A stretch of 40,499 bases of DNA from Jimgerdemannia flammicorona (lineage: Eukaryota > Mucoromycota > Endogonomycetes > Endogonales > Endogonaceae). Within the stretch, counting starts at the first letter, position 1; every line of letters begins with the position of its first letter. Positions 22,693-33,803 of this stretch are shown piece after piece. The position numbers and the translations under genes are program-made. The notes under the pieces are model-generated. The model was not told where the DNA came from. It did no database searches and worked only from the letters and a program-made list of their open reading frames with translations. The stretch spans positions 1 through 40,499 of the forward strand of contig RBNI01000138.1 in the NCBI GenBank assembly GCA_003990745.1. The letters are read 5' to 3'.

Positions 22693-23724
22693 TTACTATA
22701 TCATTTTCATAAATCTTATTTAATAAAATATATATTAATTTACAATATAATATAATAATATTAAATTAATTATATTAAATTATATTTTAAAAATAATATT
22801 TTAGTTATTTTTTTATTTTAAATTTCTTTTATATACTCTTTTTAGCTATTTATATTTTCTATTGGCTTTATCTTTAGAAATTATTGTTAAACTTTTACAA
22901 TTTTCTTAAATCTATAATATTTATTAGATCTTTATTATCTATATTATTTTAATTTATATATATATTTATTATTATTATTATATATTATTATTATTTAAAT
23001 TGGTGAAGTTGTTCAAATTCTGCCTATTCTATATTTAGTTGAAACCCTATAATAATTAAAGATAATACTCTCTGTAGTTGACATATTTCATAATCTCTTA
23101 TAGAATACAGTAGTAGAATACTTTGGATCTTAGGATTTAGAAGACATCTGACTGGTAGAAATAGTATATAATTAAATTACTCAACTTATATTATTATTAT
23201 TATTATTTTATATAGAGTATAACTATAATATAACTAATTTAATGATTTATTATTAAATATATATTAATTAAATTATTAATCTATCTATTTGTTGAGATAA
23301 CTTGATAATTTTGTGTGATTTATATGCAGCATCATTAATTGGCTACGTCACTAACTTTACGTCATCATTCATAATGCGTTACATGCATATTGTCCGCTCT
23401 TTATATACATCCCACATTATCATATAATTTACTTTATAATAATTTAGTATCTAAATTTCCTCTTAGATATATAAGAAATAATATTAATAACAAATATAAA
23501 AATTACAAAAATTAAATTACATTTGACATATTAAGAATAATAAAAGCAAAATACTTTTATAATCAATTAATTCAAGTTAGGGTAAATTTCATTGGAAACT
23601 ATATTATAATTTATATTTCAATTAAATATATAATATTTATAAAAATCTGCATATATCACTACAATCTAGTTTGAATTCCACAAATTCATCTGTATCTCTA
23701 GCAAGCAGTTGGCAAAGCTTATAG
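22693..23724. other. AT desert, no gene seen
   Basis: About 80 percent or more A+T with TTATTA/TAATAA low complexity. The one exception is a short GC-richer patch at 23335-23410 with TACGTCACTAACTTTACGTC, similar in word content to 15300-15350. A possible intron end lies at the right edge (see next gene). Confidence 0.6.
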
Positions 23725-24149
23725 GAATTTGAACAAACTGCCTTAAGTTTTGACTACCAGATCGCCACCTTCTCCAATGTCGCCCGCGCTTTTGGTCAGC
23801 CTGATGCGGTTCATTTCTGGGCACAATATGGTAGGTTATTACTATTATTTGTGTCGATTTTTTTGATTTTTTGCTTGTTTGCTGACTCGAACCGGCAGAG
23901 TACATCAAGGGACCAGACATTGACCTACTGGGATTGCGATTTCGGCCAAAACTACAGGTCTGCAAATACATTGACGCCAGCGAGGGCGGCCCATACGTGA
24001 TTGCAGAATCCGAGATTTTCAAACACCATTCTCCAATTTTAATACTAGGTGTAATTAGCATATCCGGCACGACGAATAACAGTGTCGCGTTCGCCTTCGT
24101 GTTAAAAAAGGGCAATAATACTCTCAGTTTCCCCACGAATATAAAATAA
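23725..24149 (+). CDS. Partial two-exon gene of unknown function
   Basis: Two exons join in frame. The first is 23725-23830 (after a TTATAG acceptor; begins EFEQTALSFDYQIATF). The intron is 23831-23898 (GTAGGT, with GCTGAC branch-like site, ending CGGCAG). The second exon is 23899-24149, containing GPDIDLLGLRFRPKLQVCKY and ending FPTNIK and TAA. That gives about 118 residues. Codon content and precise phase-1 joining argue it is or was real. The 5' part is missing: an in-frame TAG precedes the first exon, so at least one upstream exon must exist or was lost in the AT desert. I do not recognise the family. No signal peptide or membrane segment is visible in this part. The minus-strand open frame through the same bases is a shadow. 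Confidence 0.55.
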
Positions 24150-24167
24150 AATAAAATAAAATAAAAA
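24141..24167. repeat. (AAAAT)n microsatellite
   Basis: Five consecutive ATAAA/AAAAT pentamers follow directly on the stop codon of the preceding partial gene. Confidence 0.9.
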
Positions 24168-24475
24168 GTGACGCGCTCTAAGGGTTTCTCCCCCAAGACA
24201 CAATGTCGGAACATGCCCTTGCAAATGAAAGCTATGGTGGTGCACCGGTCTGATACCACAGTGAGGGGAGGATCAAACCATCGCGCTCCAACACTCCAAA
24301 AACACTATAATACTGATCCCCCCTGGGCTTGAACGATGTTTTCGTGAATCTATTAGTCGAAAATTTACATATTAAGCGATTCGATTACTAGGGATATAAA
24401 AAATTGGGACCCACAAAATTAAACGAGGCAACGTACAAATAACAGTGAAAATGGCTATATGTAAGCCAAACAAGC
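24168..24475. other. Intergenic between convergent genes, no feature seen
   Basis: It separates the 3' end of the plus-strand partial gene from the 3' end of the minus-strand channel gene. I see no clear AATAAA signal for either. Confidence 0.5.
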
Positions 24476-25716
24476 CTAATCAAATTTCACGTCGCCGGGT
24501 TTGTTCTCCTCCTCCCATTCGTGAATATCGTCAGGTTTCGCCTCATAAAATATATCGTCCGGAAAGTTGGTTTTGTTCCGACGTTCCCGAGGAAGCATCC
24601 AGAAACATTCTATTTCCGCAATGGCCTGCAGAATAAAGATTCACAAGATGAGTGCCAGGCGTGAATGCGGCGCGAAAACTCCACGCTTGTAAAGTATGCC
24701 ACATACCTTTGCCCGCTGCAACCTGAAGGATGCCCCAGCATCCTGGAACGCTTCAGCATAATTGTCACCCAGCATAGCAATGAGCAAGTTGAGAAGGTAA
24801 ACCATTGCGACGAAGGTGAACATGAAGCGGAATATATCGGCCATGTGGCTAAACCCATCCCAGGCCTGCAGCCCGGACATGTCGCCCGTGATCCCCCAGT
24901 AAGTGTTCTTGAGCGAGGTTGAGAAGCTGCTGAAGGCGTTGGGGTCACCTTTCGGGCCGGTATCGTAGTTTCCGAGTAGTGCCCAAGTCCCGTGCCCGAA
25001 ACCCACGAGGATGACGAATACGACGGCCAAGAAAGGAATGATTTGTTTCACACCGCTGAGGAGGGTGTTGACAAAAATGCCGATGGCTTTGAAGACGCGT
25101 AGCTGCTGGAGGAAGTGCAGCCATAGCAACAAGATGGTCAGGGCCGTCAGGTCGGTCTGAGTGCCCACATACCCAGCCTGCAAGTTGTTGACAGATATAG
25201 TGATGGGCAGGATATAGCACAGAAGGTCGATGAAGTTGTACACGTTGAGGAAGTATTTCTTCGGGCCGTGGTAGATCAGTTGCCTAATCTCGTGACAGAG
25301 GAACAAAGAGCCGAGGAAGATAGCGCCGATTTGGAACTGAACCGACCACGCAGGCCACGCTGGCGGGTCGGAATTAGCGGGATACCGCTGCACCATCGGG
25401 TTCGTGGAGACGAACCAGAGGACCATGTATATAATCTCAACCAACCAAATCAAGAGCCAACGGAACGCGGCATACGAACGCCATTTGAAATCTAAGCGAG
25501 GTTTTCGTAAAGCGTTGATTAAGATCAGGATCAGAAAAAAAAAAAAAAAAATCCGTTTGCAATGGCAGAACTCCTGAGGGGTATCGTGGGATTCATACGT
25601 ACCCAAGACTACATCCCAAAAGTCCGCCTCGAAGACCTCTTGGGCATTTTCCGAGTGAACAATCTCGGTGAAAACGCTATGCGCTTTCCAAATACCGTTC
25701 TGGCGGATAGGTGGGT
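24476..25716 (-). other. Channel domain of the fusion gene (exons 8-10)
   Basis: Residues 1876-2224. Segments seen: FKWRSYAAFRWLL leading into S1; S2 around IGAIFLGSLFL; S3 around YNFIDLLCYILPI; S4 and S4-S5 linker WLHFLQQLRVFKAIGIFVN with few basic residues, so no strong voltage sensor; S5 around IIPFLAVVFVILVGFGHG; re-entrant pore; S6. The C-terminus AEIECFWMLPRERRNK then an acidic tail ending DVKFD is soluble. The order matches fungal TRP-like channels. Confidence 0.85.
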
Positions 25717-28700
25717 CTCCATATCTTGTAGGGCGAAAGCAGAATGAGGTATGTAAGTTTCAGGGCAGGGAGGAACACAAAAACGAGGCGCTGACAATCA
25801 AAGCGGAACGATCGATACAAATGAGAGTCGTCTTCTTCGTTAAGATACTCGAAGGCACAGATTCTCCTCAGCGGTACGATGCAAAGTGCATGAAGGGTCT
25901 TCGTCTTGTTTTCTTCCATCAATCTCATTTGGTAGAGGAGCCACTTGAACGGCGACCGGTACCATGTCAAGCGTAAGTTGCGATCGAACGATACACGCCC
26001 GTACATGAAAGGGAATTCACTGAGCAACCTGAGCTGAACGATATTATGTTCGTCGCTACTAGATTTCCCAGGTTTCCTTTTTACAAGCGTAACCTTGGTA
26101 TAACCAACGCGGCAGAGAACTTTCTGGGCGTATTTCGGATAATGTGCGATGATGGTTGGGAAAACAGCGGATACGTCGATCATGAAATCTACAGGATAAT
26201 CATGAAGTTCAATCGTTAAACTTGACACAATAAGGAACAGAATTCGAATAGTGCACCAATGTAAACCTAACCTGTTGGCACGAGTTGATTGCTCTTTTCA
26301 TCCACGATGAGAGGCTCCGGAGGTTTCTTCTCCTTCCCCTTCTTTGAGGTTTTCTTGGGCTCAGAAGCCTCTTCTACCGTACCCGATTTGGGTTTAGCAA
26401 ACATACCACCTTTCGGATGGCGTCTTGTGTGGTTATTTTTCCCCTTATGCGACGTGGGCGACATTTTCTCCTCTTCCAAAAACAGCATGTCTTCCTCCTT
26501 CTTTTTCACATATAGGTACATTGACTCCTCCGGAATGGGTGTGGTGTTCAGCGTGAGGAGCCTGGCAACTTCTTTTCGCAGCGATACTTCCGCAACCCCG
26601 CGAAGAATATGTTTGTCCGCCGGGATGACGTCTCGATCCTTATGCCGGTACTTGTGGCGGATGACGCTCTCCCAAACTGAGTGACTATACTTGATGTAAC
26701 TTTTGTCGGTGATAGGCGGTAGCTGAGGACCTTGTGGAATTTGCTTGGCCAAGGGTTCTGAATGATTGAGAGGAAATTTTGCCGAGTTAGTTCACGCGTT
26801 GGGATTTAAGAATACCGCAAAAAAAAAAAAAAAAAAAAAAAAAAAACTTCAATGATACGTTACCTGCAGGTTCCAGTTCCGGTTCCGAATCCGGGATCGC
26901 ATCAACCGTAATATCCACACCGTCCTCGTTGAATGGATGAAGTGCGACAAGGACAAGATCGTCTACTACGTCCTCAACCGTGCTACTTAAACCAATCCGC
27001 TCGGTAATGTCGACGCTATCATCACGAGTAACCGACATATTGATGGCGACATGGTCGGGGACTGGTTTAGAAACCTCAACTTTTCTCGCTGGCGGAGATC
27101 GACGCAACTCGCCGTCGCCAGGAGGCGTAGGCTTTACCGTCTGCTTCACTGGCGACACAGGAGCCACATGTTCGTCATCGTGAGGCACTGTTTCCACTTG
27201 TTCGTCATCGTGAGGCGCTGTCTCCATTGACTGCCTCACTGTCTGCCTCACTGGCCGCATACGAGCAACCTGCTCACCATCACGCGGTGGTGCCTCCTCC
27301 GGCTGTCTTACTGGTCGCACTGGTCGCACACGAGCCCCCTGTTCGCCATCACGCAGTGGTGCCTCCACCAGCTGTCTTACTGGTCGCATACTAGTCACCT
27401 GTTCGCCATCGGGAGACGCCGCTTCCTCAGGTGGCGTCATTGATCGCTCAAGAACCACATTGCTATCACGCCGTAATGCCTTCAGCAACTGCCTCGCTGA
27501 CCGAGCACTATCTTTTGTTGCAGTTCTCACCGGACGCGGCCGAGGCTCAGCAACCATTGGTACCATTTCCAGAGTCCGATTCATTGCCTTTGTAAGGTCG
27601 TACCCGGGATCAATGCATTCCGTCACGAGGTCGTTCTCGATGGCATTGCTGTCGGCCCTACGGTCGATCTCCCCTTGCGGAGAGCGCGTGCCAGGAATCG
27701 TAGCACTCCCGCCCTCCCCCCCTTCAACAAGTCCACCCATGTCATTCCAGTAGGTGGTGGTGTTCTCTGTATCCTCTATGGCACTCGTGTGGGTGGTAGT
27801 GTTCTCTGCATCTTCTATGTTACTCGCGTGGGTAGTGGTGTTCTCTGCATCCTCTACGTCCCTCGTGTGGGTGATGATGTTCTCTGCATCCTCTTTATCA
27901 CTCGTGTGGATGGCGGTGTTCTCTGCGTCACTCGTGTGGGTGGTGGCGTTCTCTGCATCCTCTATGTCACTCACGTGGGTTGCGGAGTTCTCTGCATCCT
28001 CCATGTCACTCGTGTGGGTGGTGACGGTGTTCTCGGCATCATCTATATGGGCGGCGGCGTAGACCTCGGTGTGGTTTTTGAAAAAGGAATCAATAGTTCC
28101 AGAGCGATTGTTCACTTTATGCACGAAGTCGGGGCCAGGGTTCGAGATGACTAATTCTTCAGGTTCCTCTACTAGAGGCAAGCCGAAATAGTCATGCTCG
28201 CCGGTGAAAGCGCGGGCGGGCGTAGGGTAGGGATCTGATGAATGAATTGCGGATGGGCCGGGGAGGGTATCTTGTCTCAGCATTTGCCGGCTAATTGCTT
28301 CTGGCCACCCATAAACGGGCCCGGGGGTAGGGGTATATTGTGACCAGTAACCGGATTCGGTCGAAGGTTGGCGAAACAGAGGAGGCCTGCGCTTAGGGTT
28401 CCAAATCCCCGAGGGCTTGCGGATGTTCATGGGCGGCTCCGGGCGTGGGGTTTTGGGCTGCGCAGCGTTGTCTGTGCGTTTTTTGATGACGAACGTAGTT
28501 TGGGTCAGGGTGGCAATCGCGCAGTCAACCAATGTCACGACGGACCCTTCTTTAAGGGTTCTGAGAGTGGTGCCGATGGCAAGCCTGGGATTCGCCTGAC
28601 TAGAGAAATAGCCTTTATCGGTGGCAACCCATTGTTGGTTTGGCGCGCCGTCCGCCGCCTTGCGTTCGATTCGCAGATTTCCGCCAGCCACCGGAGTCCC

Positions 28701-31700
28701 GATTACTACAAAAACGGATGACAACACGAGTGAGATTTGAGCTGTAATTGTGTGGGCTACATGAGACGAGAAGAAGTGGGTATGAAAACGTACTAGTGAC
28801 CACTCTGCTCGAATCCTTGTTGACCAAGTACCCGTTGCGGAAGGCCCACAGCTGTTTCTTGGCATGGTAGTTTTTCTCGACCGCGAACACAATCCCACCG
28901 TCCTCACTGGCTTCCCATACGAAGTGAGTACGGAACCTGCGAATCACAAACCACTGTGCTTTGTGTTCGTTTGATGAAGGCGGCGGGACGATCTTTGATT
29001 CCTTGGTCATGACGTCTTCAATCACTATATCGTTAAGAATGTCAAATGTTAATTACGGCTGGTAACACAGCTAATACCCGAAAACGTCATGATGAATCTT
29101 ATTGGTACGTGCCTTCGGTTGGTTGTTTACGTGGGGTGTCATTACCGGCTCTCATGGAGAAAGGACTCTCGACTATGGGACCAGTGGTTGAGAAAAACTC
29201 GTCGTCGATGGAAAGCCCAACCTTGAAGTTCCAGCTTTGCCTTTGGCGCGCCGCTTTGCCCTGTTCGGCTTCGACGAGCTGGATGCGGCCGTCGAGGTCG
29301 TCCACAACTAGATAACAATCCGCCTTGGTGAACAAGAGACCATCCGACGTGCAACCCCATTGTTGGTTGTGATAGTTGAAAGGGTTCTTGCACGAAATAA
29401 TAATTGCCGCATCGGCTTCACTGCGGCCTGTTGATACAAAAGTGAATTAAACGGTTAAAGCAAAATTATATGCATTATATATTGGCAAGCGCAGTTGGGA
29501 ACCTGTTTTTATGTCACATTACCATTTTCAACATCGAGCACATGGTCAGTCCCATCGTTGATCAGAACGCCGTTCTGCGCACGCCACAGCTGGGACTTGT
29601 AGTTAACCCTGATGTCACATTCCTGCAAAACCAATTTGTCTTCCTTGACGCACAGGACCTTGCGTGTGGACCACTGTTCAATGAAGAAGGGTTCTTTCGG
29701 GAAATCGAAGAGCCCGAAACGGAACGGTTTCTCATCTACCCCGCAAAAAAAAAAAAAAAAAAAAAAAGTTAATTATATGAATTGATACCAGAGTAACGTC
29801 CTACAGCAACCCCTAAACAAGATATTAGGGAAAGAAAAAGAAAAAATTATACCATACCTTTGGTATCTGCTGCCTTTACTTGCTGGACGACGGCTTTAGG
29901 TTCCTCAGTTGCAACCTCCTCGACCTCCTCGACCTCCTCGACCTCTTCGGTTTCGATTTCGATCTCCTGAACTTCGAATTTATCATCAGGCTCGGACTTG
30001 TTTTCGACTTCCAAGAACTCGTTCCCCTCAACGAGTTCTTCGTAATCATCGGTATCAGAGCCGCCTGCCGACGAGAAGACCGACGGGGCGAGCGATGTGC
30101 CGGGGAGGACTGCCGACGAGGAGGCCGATGGAGCAGGCGATGCGCGGAGGGGTTCAGCGACGACCGTCGACGAGGAGGCCGATGGGACGGGGGAAGGGGC
30201 TCGACTCCGGCCACCGGCGGGCGCTCGCCGGTTTGTGTTGAGCCCGACGGTGGCGATATCGGTAAGGCCAAGCTGCCCGATCCCCTGGAATAAGTTAATC
30301 ACACTGTTAAGACGGGTTGGACGAGGACCATCATCCTCGTCTATCCCGTCGTCCAGCTCATCCGGTTGTTCATGTGCTGTGCTCTGCTGTGCCTCTGTGG
30401 GGATGGGGTCGAGAGGGTGTTGAACCTCAGACCCATGCTGCTCATCAAACTCGGACTCGTCTGGTAAAACGATGGACGGAACTGTGAGCTCGGGCGGCGA
30501 CTCGAGTTCTAGTGGCGATGGCTCCGGTTCTGTTGACGGCTCCGGTTCTGTTGACGGCTCCGGTTCTATTGACGGCTCCGGTTCTATTGACGGCTCCGGT
30601 TCTGTTGACGGCTCCGGTTCTGTTGGCGGCTCCGGTTCTGTTGACGGCTCCGGTTCTATTGACAGCTCCGGTTCTGTTGACGGCTCCGGTTCTGTTGACG
30701 ACTCCGGTTCTGCTGACGACTCCGGTTCTGTTGACGGCTCCGGCTCTGTTGACGGCCCCGGCTCCGCTGACGACTCCGGCTCCGCTGACGACTCCGGCTC
30801 CGCTGACGACTCGGGCTCCGCTGACGACTCCGGCTCTGGCGACAATTTGGGTTCTAGGGGCTTTGGCTCCGCTGATGGCTCTGGCTGCTGCTCCGGCTCT
30901 GGTTCACGAAGGGGTTCCTCCTCAATTTCCAGGTCGGACTCGTATTCCATGTCGCTCTCTTCTTCTTCAGCGATTTGTTGCGCCTTCCATTTGTCGAAAA
31001 GAGCCTTTCTATCCGCCTCTGCTTTGTTCCACTTCGCCGCCGCCTCTTTTTCCTCTCGAATTCTCCTCTCGTTCTCTTCTTTCAATCGTTTCTCCTCCTC
31101 CTTCTTCCTTTTAGCGGCCTCGGTTTTTTCCTTTTTGGCGGCCGCCGCTTTGGCCCTTTCAGCCTCTTTTCTCTTAGCCTCTTCTTTGGCCCTTTTTTCG
31201 GCCGCTCTTCTCTCAGCCTCTTCTTTAGCCCTTTTTTCGGCCGCTTTTCTCTCAGCTTCTTCTTTAGCGGCTTTTTGCTCGGCACGGGCGGCTTTCTCTG
31301 CGTTCTTGGCAGCTTCAACAGCCTCGGTGCTATAACGGAGGGCTTTCTTCTCGGCTTCCGTTGCGGCTTCGGCGGAATACTTGGCGTCTTCTGTGGCGTG
31401 CCTCAACTCCTTGAGAGCCTGTTCAGCATTGTGGGACTCTCGCTTCTCCTTCTCAACGGCGGCATTCATCTTATCTTTCAGGCCTCGAGCGGCGGCCTCC
31501 ACGGCCTCGGCCCTATATAAGGCGGCCTTCTTTCCCGCTTCCTTGATGACCTTGAGATATTCGTTGGCGGAAAGGAACGAGGAGGCGGCGTCCTCCGATG
31601 CACTGGCGGCGGCGGTCGCCTCCTCCGCCGCTCGTTGGGCAGCGACGTTTGCCGCCTGGGCCGCTCTCGCTGACGGTGTTCTTGCCGGTCCGGCGACAGA

Positions 31701-32036
31701 GGTCGCCCTCGTATGTGCCGCGCGAGCGGTAGACTCGGCGTTTTCGGCATTGACGGCAGCGTTTTCGGCCTCCTCCGCTAATGTGTCGGCCTCGTCGACC
31801 ATCTCGACAGCCTTCCGCTCCCTTTCACCCTGCAGGAACGCGTCCGGCGATGCGGCGATTGTGATCTTCTCTAAGTCTTCATACGCCCCGAAGCCGTCGC
31901 CTGTTGTTACGTCGATGAGCTGTTCGTCATCGGACTCCTCATTCTCGAACTCGTCTTCGGAAGTAGTCGACTCTGGGTCGCTGTCGTTGAAAGGAGCTAC
32001 ATTGAGAGCGGTTGCGGCTTTCTTGAATCTATCCAT
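24476..32036 (-). CDS. Coiled-coil / beta-trefoil / TRP-like cation channel fusion, 10 exons, about 2,224 aa
   Basis: Exons: 32036-29858, 29735-29523, 29427-29146, 29024-28794, 28705-26864, 26757-26272, 26188-25796, 25716-25603, 25491-24707, 24625-24476. All introns are GT..AG of 79-121 nt. The first eight are phase 1, the last is phase 0, and the total is 6,675 nt (2,225 codons). Domains: acidic N-terminus; Ala/Glu/Lys coiled coil (about 70-360); EPSTEP repeats (400-506); beta-trefoil region with QxW-type motifs (727-1047); Thr/His/Asp/Glu repeats (1183-1286); six membrane helices (S1 1925-1942 to S6 2132-2158), pore TYWGITGDMS (2110-2119) and NLLIAMLGDNYAE after S6, as in TRP/PKD2 channels. 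Likely a non-selective or calcium-permeable channel with a huge cytosolic N-terminus. The ATG has CCAAC before it. The exon 7/8 splice sites (GTCAGC donor) are the weakest. Confidence 0.82.
27753..28062 (-). repeat. About 39-45-bp coding repeat (THTSDxEDAENT type)
   Basis: Eight to nine tandem copies of a 10-15-residue unit, consensus THTSDIEDAENT, lie in exon 5 of the channel gene between the beta-trefoil region and the channel. One copy is shortened (the linker before the DAEN word is missing). The unit is acidic with regularly spaced His and Thr. Confidence 0.92.
28465..29735 (-). other. Ricin-B-like beta-trefoil region of the fusion gene (exons 2-5)
   Basis: Repeated QxW-type motifs at regular spacing: YKSQLWRAQNGVLIND, YHNQQWGCTSDGLLFT, RQRQSWNFK, HKAQWFV, AKKQLWAFRNGYLVN and APNQQWVATDKGYF. 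At about 320 residues this suits two consecutive trefoils of three repeats each. In the ricin-B family these folds bind carbohydrate or protein; binding residues cannot be judged here. Confidence 0.72.
30519..30839 (-). repeat. 18-bp coding repeat (EPSTEP/EPSSAE hexapeptides)
   Basis: About 18 tandem copies of an 18-nt unit (plus strand GACGGCTCCGGTTCTGTT and variants) lie in exon 1 of the channel gene, residues about 400-506. They encode Pro/Glu/Ser/Thr hexapeptides, probably an extended acidic rod or PEST-like linker. Sub-blocks (Ser-Ala-Glu versus Ser-Thr-Glu versus Ser-Ile-Glu) show stepwise expansion. Confidence 0.92.
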
Positions 32037-32736
32037 GTTGGCGTCTGCTCAACTGTCACGGCGAATGAAAAAGCACCTCGGCTCGCAACGGGGGGGGGAG
32101 GATGATATACGAAGAGAAGATTTTCGGGGGTGCGATTACTTGGGTCTGTGCGTATAACGAAGGCGGGTATCAGGAGGTCGTGCTGGACCCCTTTCCGGAC
32201 GGGGCGGTATTCCCGTTTCAAGAGACACGGAAATGTAAGCAAGCAACAATCGAAGTGTTTTGTGTACAGGACTATCCCGAATGGAGCCTTGCCCGTCCTC
32301 ACCAATGCCAATGTCAAATGCGTGTTGCCCCCTTCCCTTTTTTGGGTTGACACCCGCCCTCTTATGTGATACTATCACCCCTGTTACACACCTCCCCCCC
32401 CCAGTTGCCGAAGGAACCCCCTCCGAATCTCGAGTATGTTCTCTTTGAGCGTCTGCGCCTTTCGTCACCGTGCAACCAGGACGGTTGTAATTTCTCTCAT
32501 CCTCCCCGATCGCCGGTGATTGGCTTGCAACACCAGTTTCATTAAGATATTTCCTGTTCTCCGATTGACTGCTGCGTAGAATCTCCTTTAACAAAAACGT
32601 GCTCTGGCTCCGTCCTTTTTTTTTAAATTATTGAGTGCCCGAAACAGACATCTTAACTGCACAACAATGAGCATTAGACGCTAAATGGGTAGGATCAATT
32701 AAAAACAGTAGTGCATCATACGCCAAAAATCATCTT
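32037..32736. promoter_or_regulatory. Intergenic region upstream of the channel gene
   Basis: It holds the presumed promoter of the channel gene and the 3' flank of the next gene (both minus strand). G- and C-homopolymers (near 32092 and 32394) and a T run (32618-32625) are present. I see no clear TATA box. Open frames on both strands here overlap and look incidental. Confidence 0.4.
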
Positions 32737-33275
32737 CTATGCCCACTCAGGCTCTTGGCCGAAACCGATGTCAAATTTTCTCGAGATGGACACTTCTTTT
32801 TCGGGCCGTACCCGGTGACCGATGACGTTGCACTGCTCCTGCTGTTCATGACACATTAGCACATGCATTCCGTCACCATTCACAACAAAAAAAAATTCTC
32901 GCCCGCTGGTAAGCCTTCTGTGAGCGGTCTCGCCCTTTATCGGTGTATAATGGAAGTCAACCACCGGAGCCTCTACAAGCCACGAGGATCGACAACGGCC
33001 TAATGGTGAGAAGAAGAATCCAAAATACGTTAGCTCAGAACTGAATAGGATGGGTACGCCCAAATCTGGCTTTGGAGGAATTGACTATTCACACTACGTG
33101 GCGGTCTCATAGCTGACGGACCCGCATTGTTTATGCTGGGAAGGAATCCAGCATTTCCATATCTATTATCTTGGCATTGACAACTCACAAAGATGCAAAA
33201 TATACACATGACCAGAGACGACGCAAAGCAGTGTTCGCTGCTTCTTCCGTGTACGCCGAACGCCAAATCTTTCAT
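32737..33275 (-). CDS. Small two-exon gene, possible secreted or membrane-anchored protein, 144 aa
   Basis: Model: exon 1 is 33275-33189 (29 codons), the intron is 33188-33085 (GTGAGT...GAATAG, phase 0), and exon 2 is 33084-32737 ending at TAG. The N-terminus has a hydrophobic Cys-containing stretch, SLVMCIFCIF, after a charged start (MKDLAFGVHGRS), which could be a signal peptide or anchor. The mature part contains SWLVEAPVVDFHYTPIKGE, GREFFFVVNGDGMHVLMCHE and a polar C-terminus ending GFGQEPEWA, with scattered Cys. I do not recognise the family. It lies head-to-tail upstream of the channel gene. Alternative: without splicing, exon 1 reads on for 81 residues to a stop near 33030. Confidence 0.5.
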
Positions 33276-33803
33276 TCAATGCTCGGTTGAGATGTTGTGT
33301 TTATACCTGGATGGTCGAGGTGTTGCGTTTATACAGGGACCTTTCAACGTGATGACGAAGTTTCGTTGACACAATAAATAACGGATAAGGTTGGAAGGGA
33401 TGGATCATGCCTGAGTTCGAAACGATGCAACGCAATGCAACGCATCGACTTTCTGCCCAGTTTTTCAATCCTAACAAATGTCCAAATCAAGCGAAAATGC
33501 AAGTTTGACAAAGCCGATTTTTTTTTTTTTTTTATTGTCCCAAACAACCGACCCTAGCGATCTGTGTTCGAGGTTCCCAGGGATACGGATATAGGATTCA
33601 ACCCCCATCTTTCGATTGTTTACTTATGAAACACAATTGAAATAGCCATAAACAAAACCGATGTCATCACATATATCTATTATAAAATAGGTTTGTTTAT
33701 GGCTATTTAAATTGTGTTGCATTGTATTTACGCCCCTATCTGCACCTGTATGTTTTAAAGTGTCATGCGCATAAATTGTAATCCAAATTTCAAACATCGC
33801 AAC
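33276..33803. other. Intergenic region with a hairpin and a 16-T run
   Basis: There is a 16-T run at 33518-33533 and the imperfect hairpin listed separately. Repeated ATGCAACGCA-like words occur at about 33425-33450. No gene seen. Confidence 0.5.
33630..33718. repeat. Imperfect inverted repeat, 29-bp arms
   Basis: ACACAATTGAAATAGCCATA-AACAAAACC (33631-33659) is mirrored by GGTTTGTTTATGGCTATTTAAATTGTGT (33690-33717) with few mismatches and a loop of about 30 AT-rich bases. It could be a small MITE remnant or an RNA hairpin. Confidence 0.8.

Noticed and set aside
23666..24259. 197-codon minus-strand open frame
   Set aside because: The plus strand gives two phase-matched exons with an intron at the same place, and the minus frame includes the translated pentamer microsatellite.
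26189..26228. Extending exon 7 of the channel gene to its open start at 26228
   Set aside because: That start does not join exon 6 in phase, whereas the CTGTAG acceptor at 26191-26189 restores phase 1 exactly.
27675..28154. Plus-strand Val/Gly/Ser/Leu repeat frames
   Set aside because: Antisense of the THTSDxEDAENT coding repeat in exon 5.
29876..31520. Long plus-strand open frames rich in Ser/Gly, Leu/Thr/Pro or Phe/Leu opposite exon 1 of the channel gene
   Set aside because: They are antisense shadows of the coiled-coil and EPSTEP-coding repeat DNA; only the minus strand gives phase-matched exons and a sensible composition.
33540..33610. TTCGAGGTTCCC-like word considered as a tRNA T-arm
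   Set aside because: No matching acceptor, D or anticodon arms could be placed around it.
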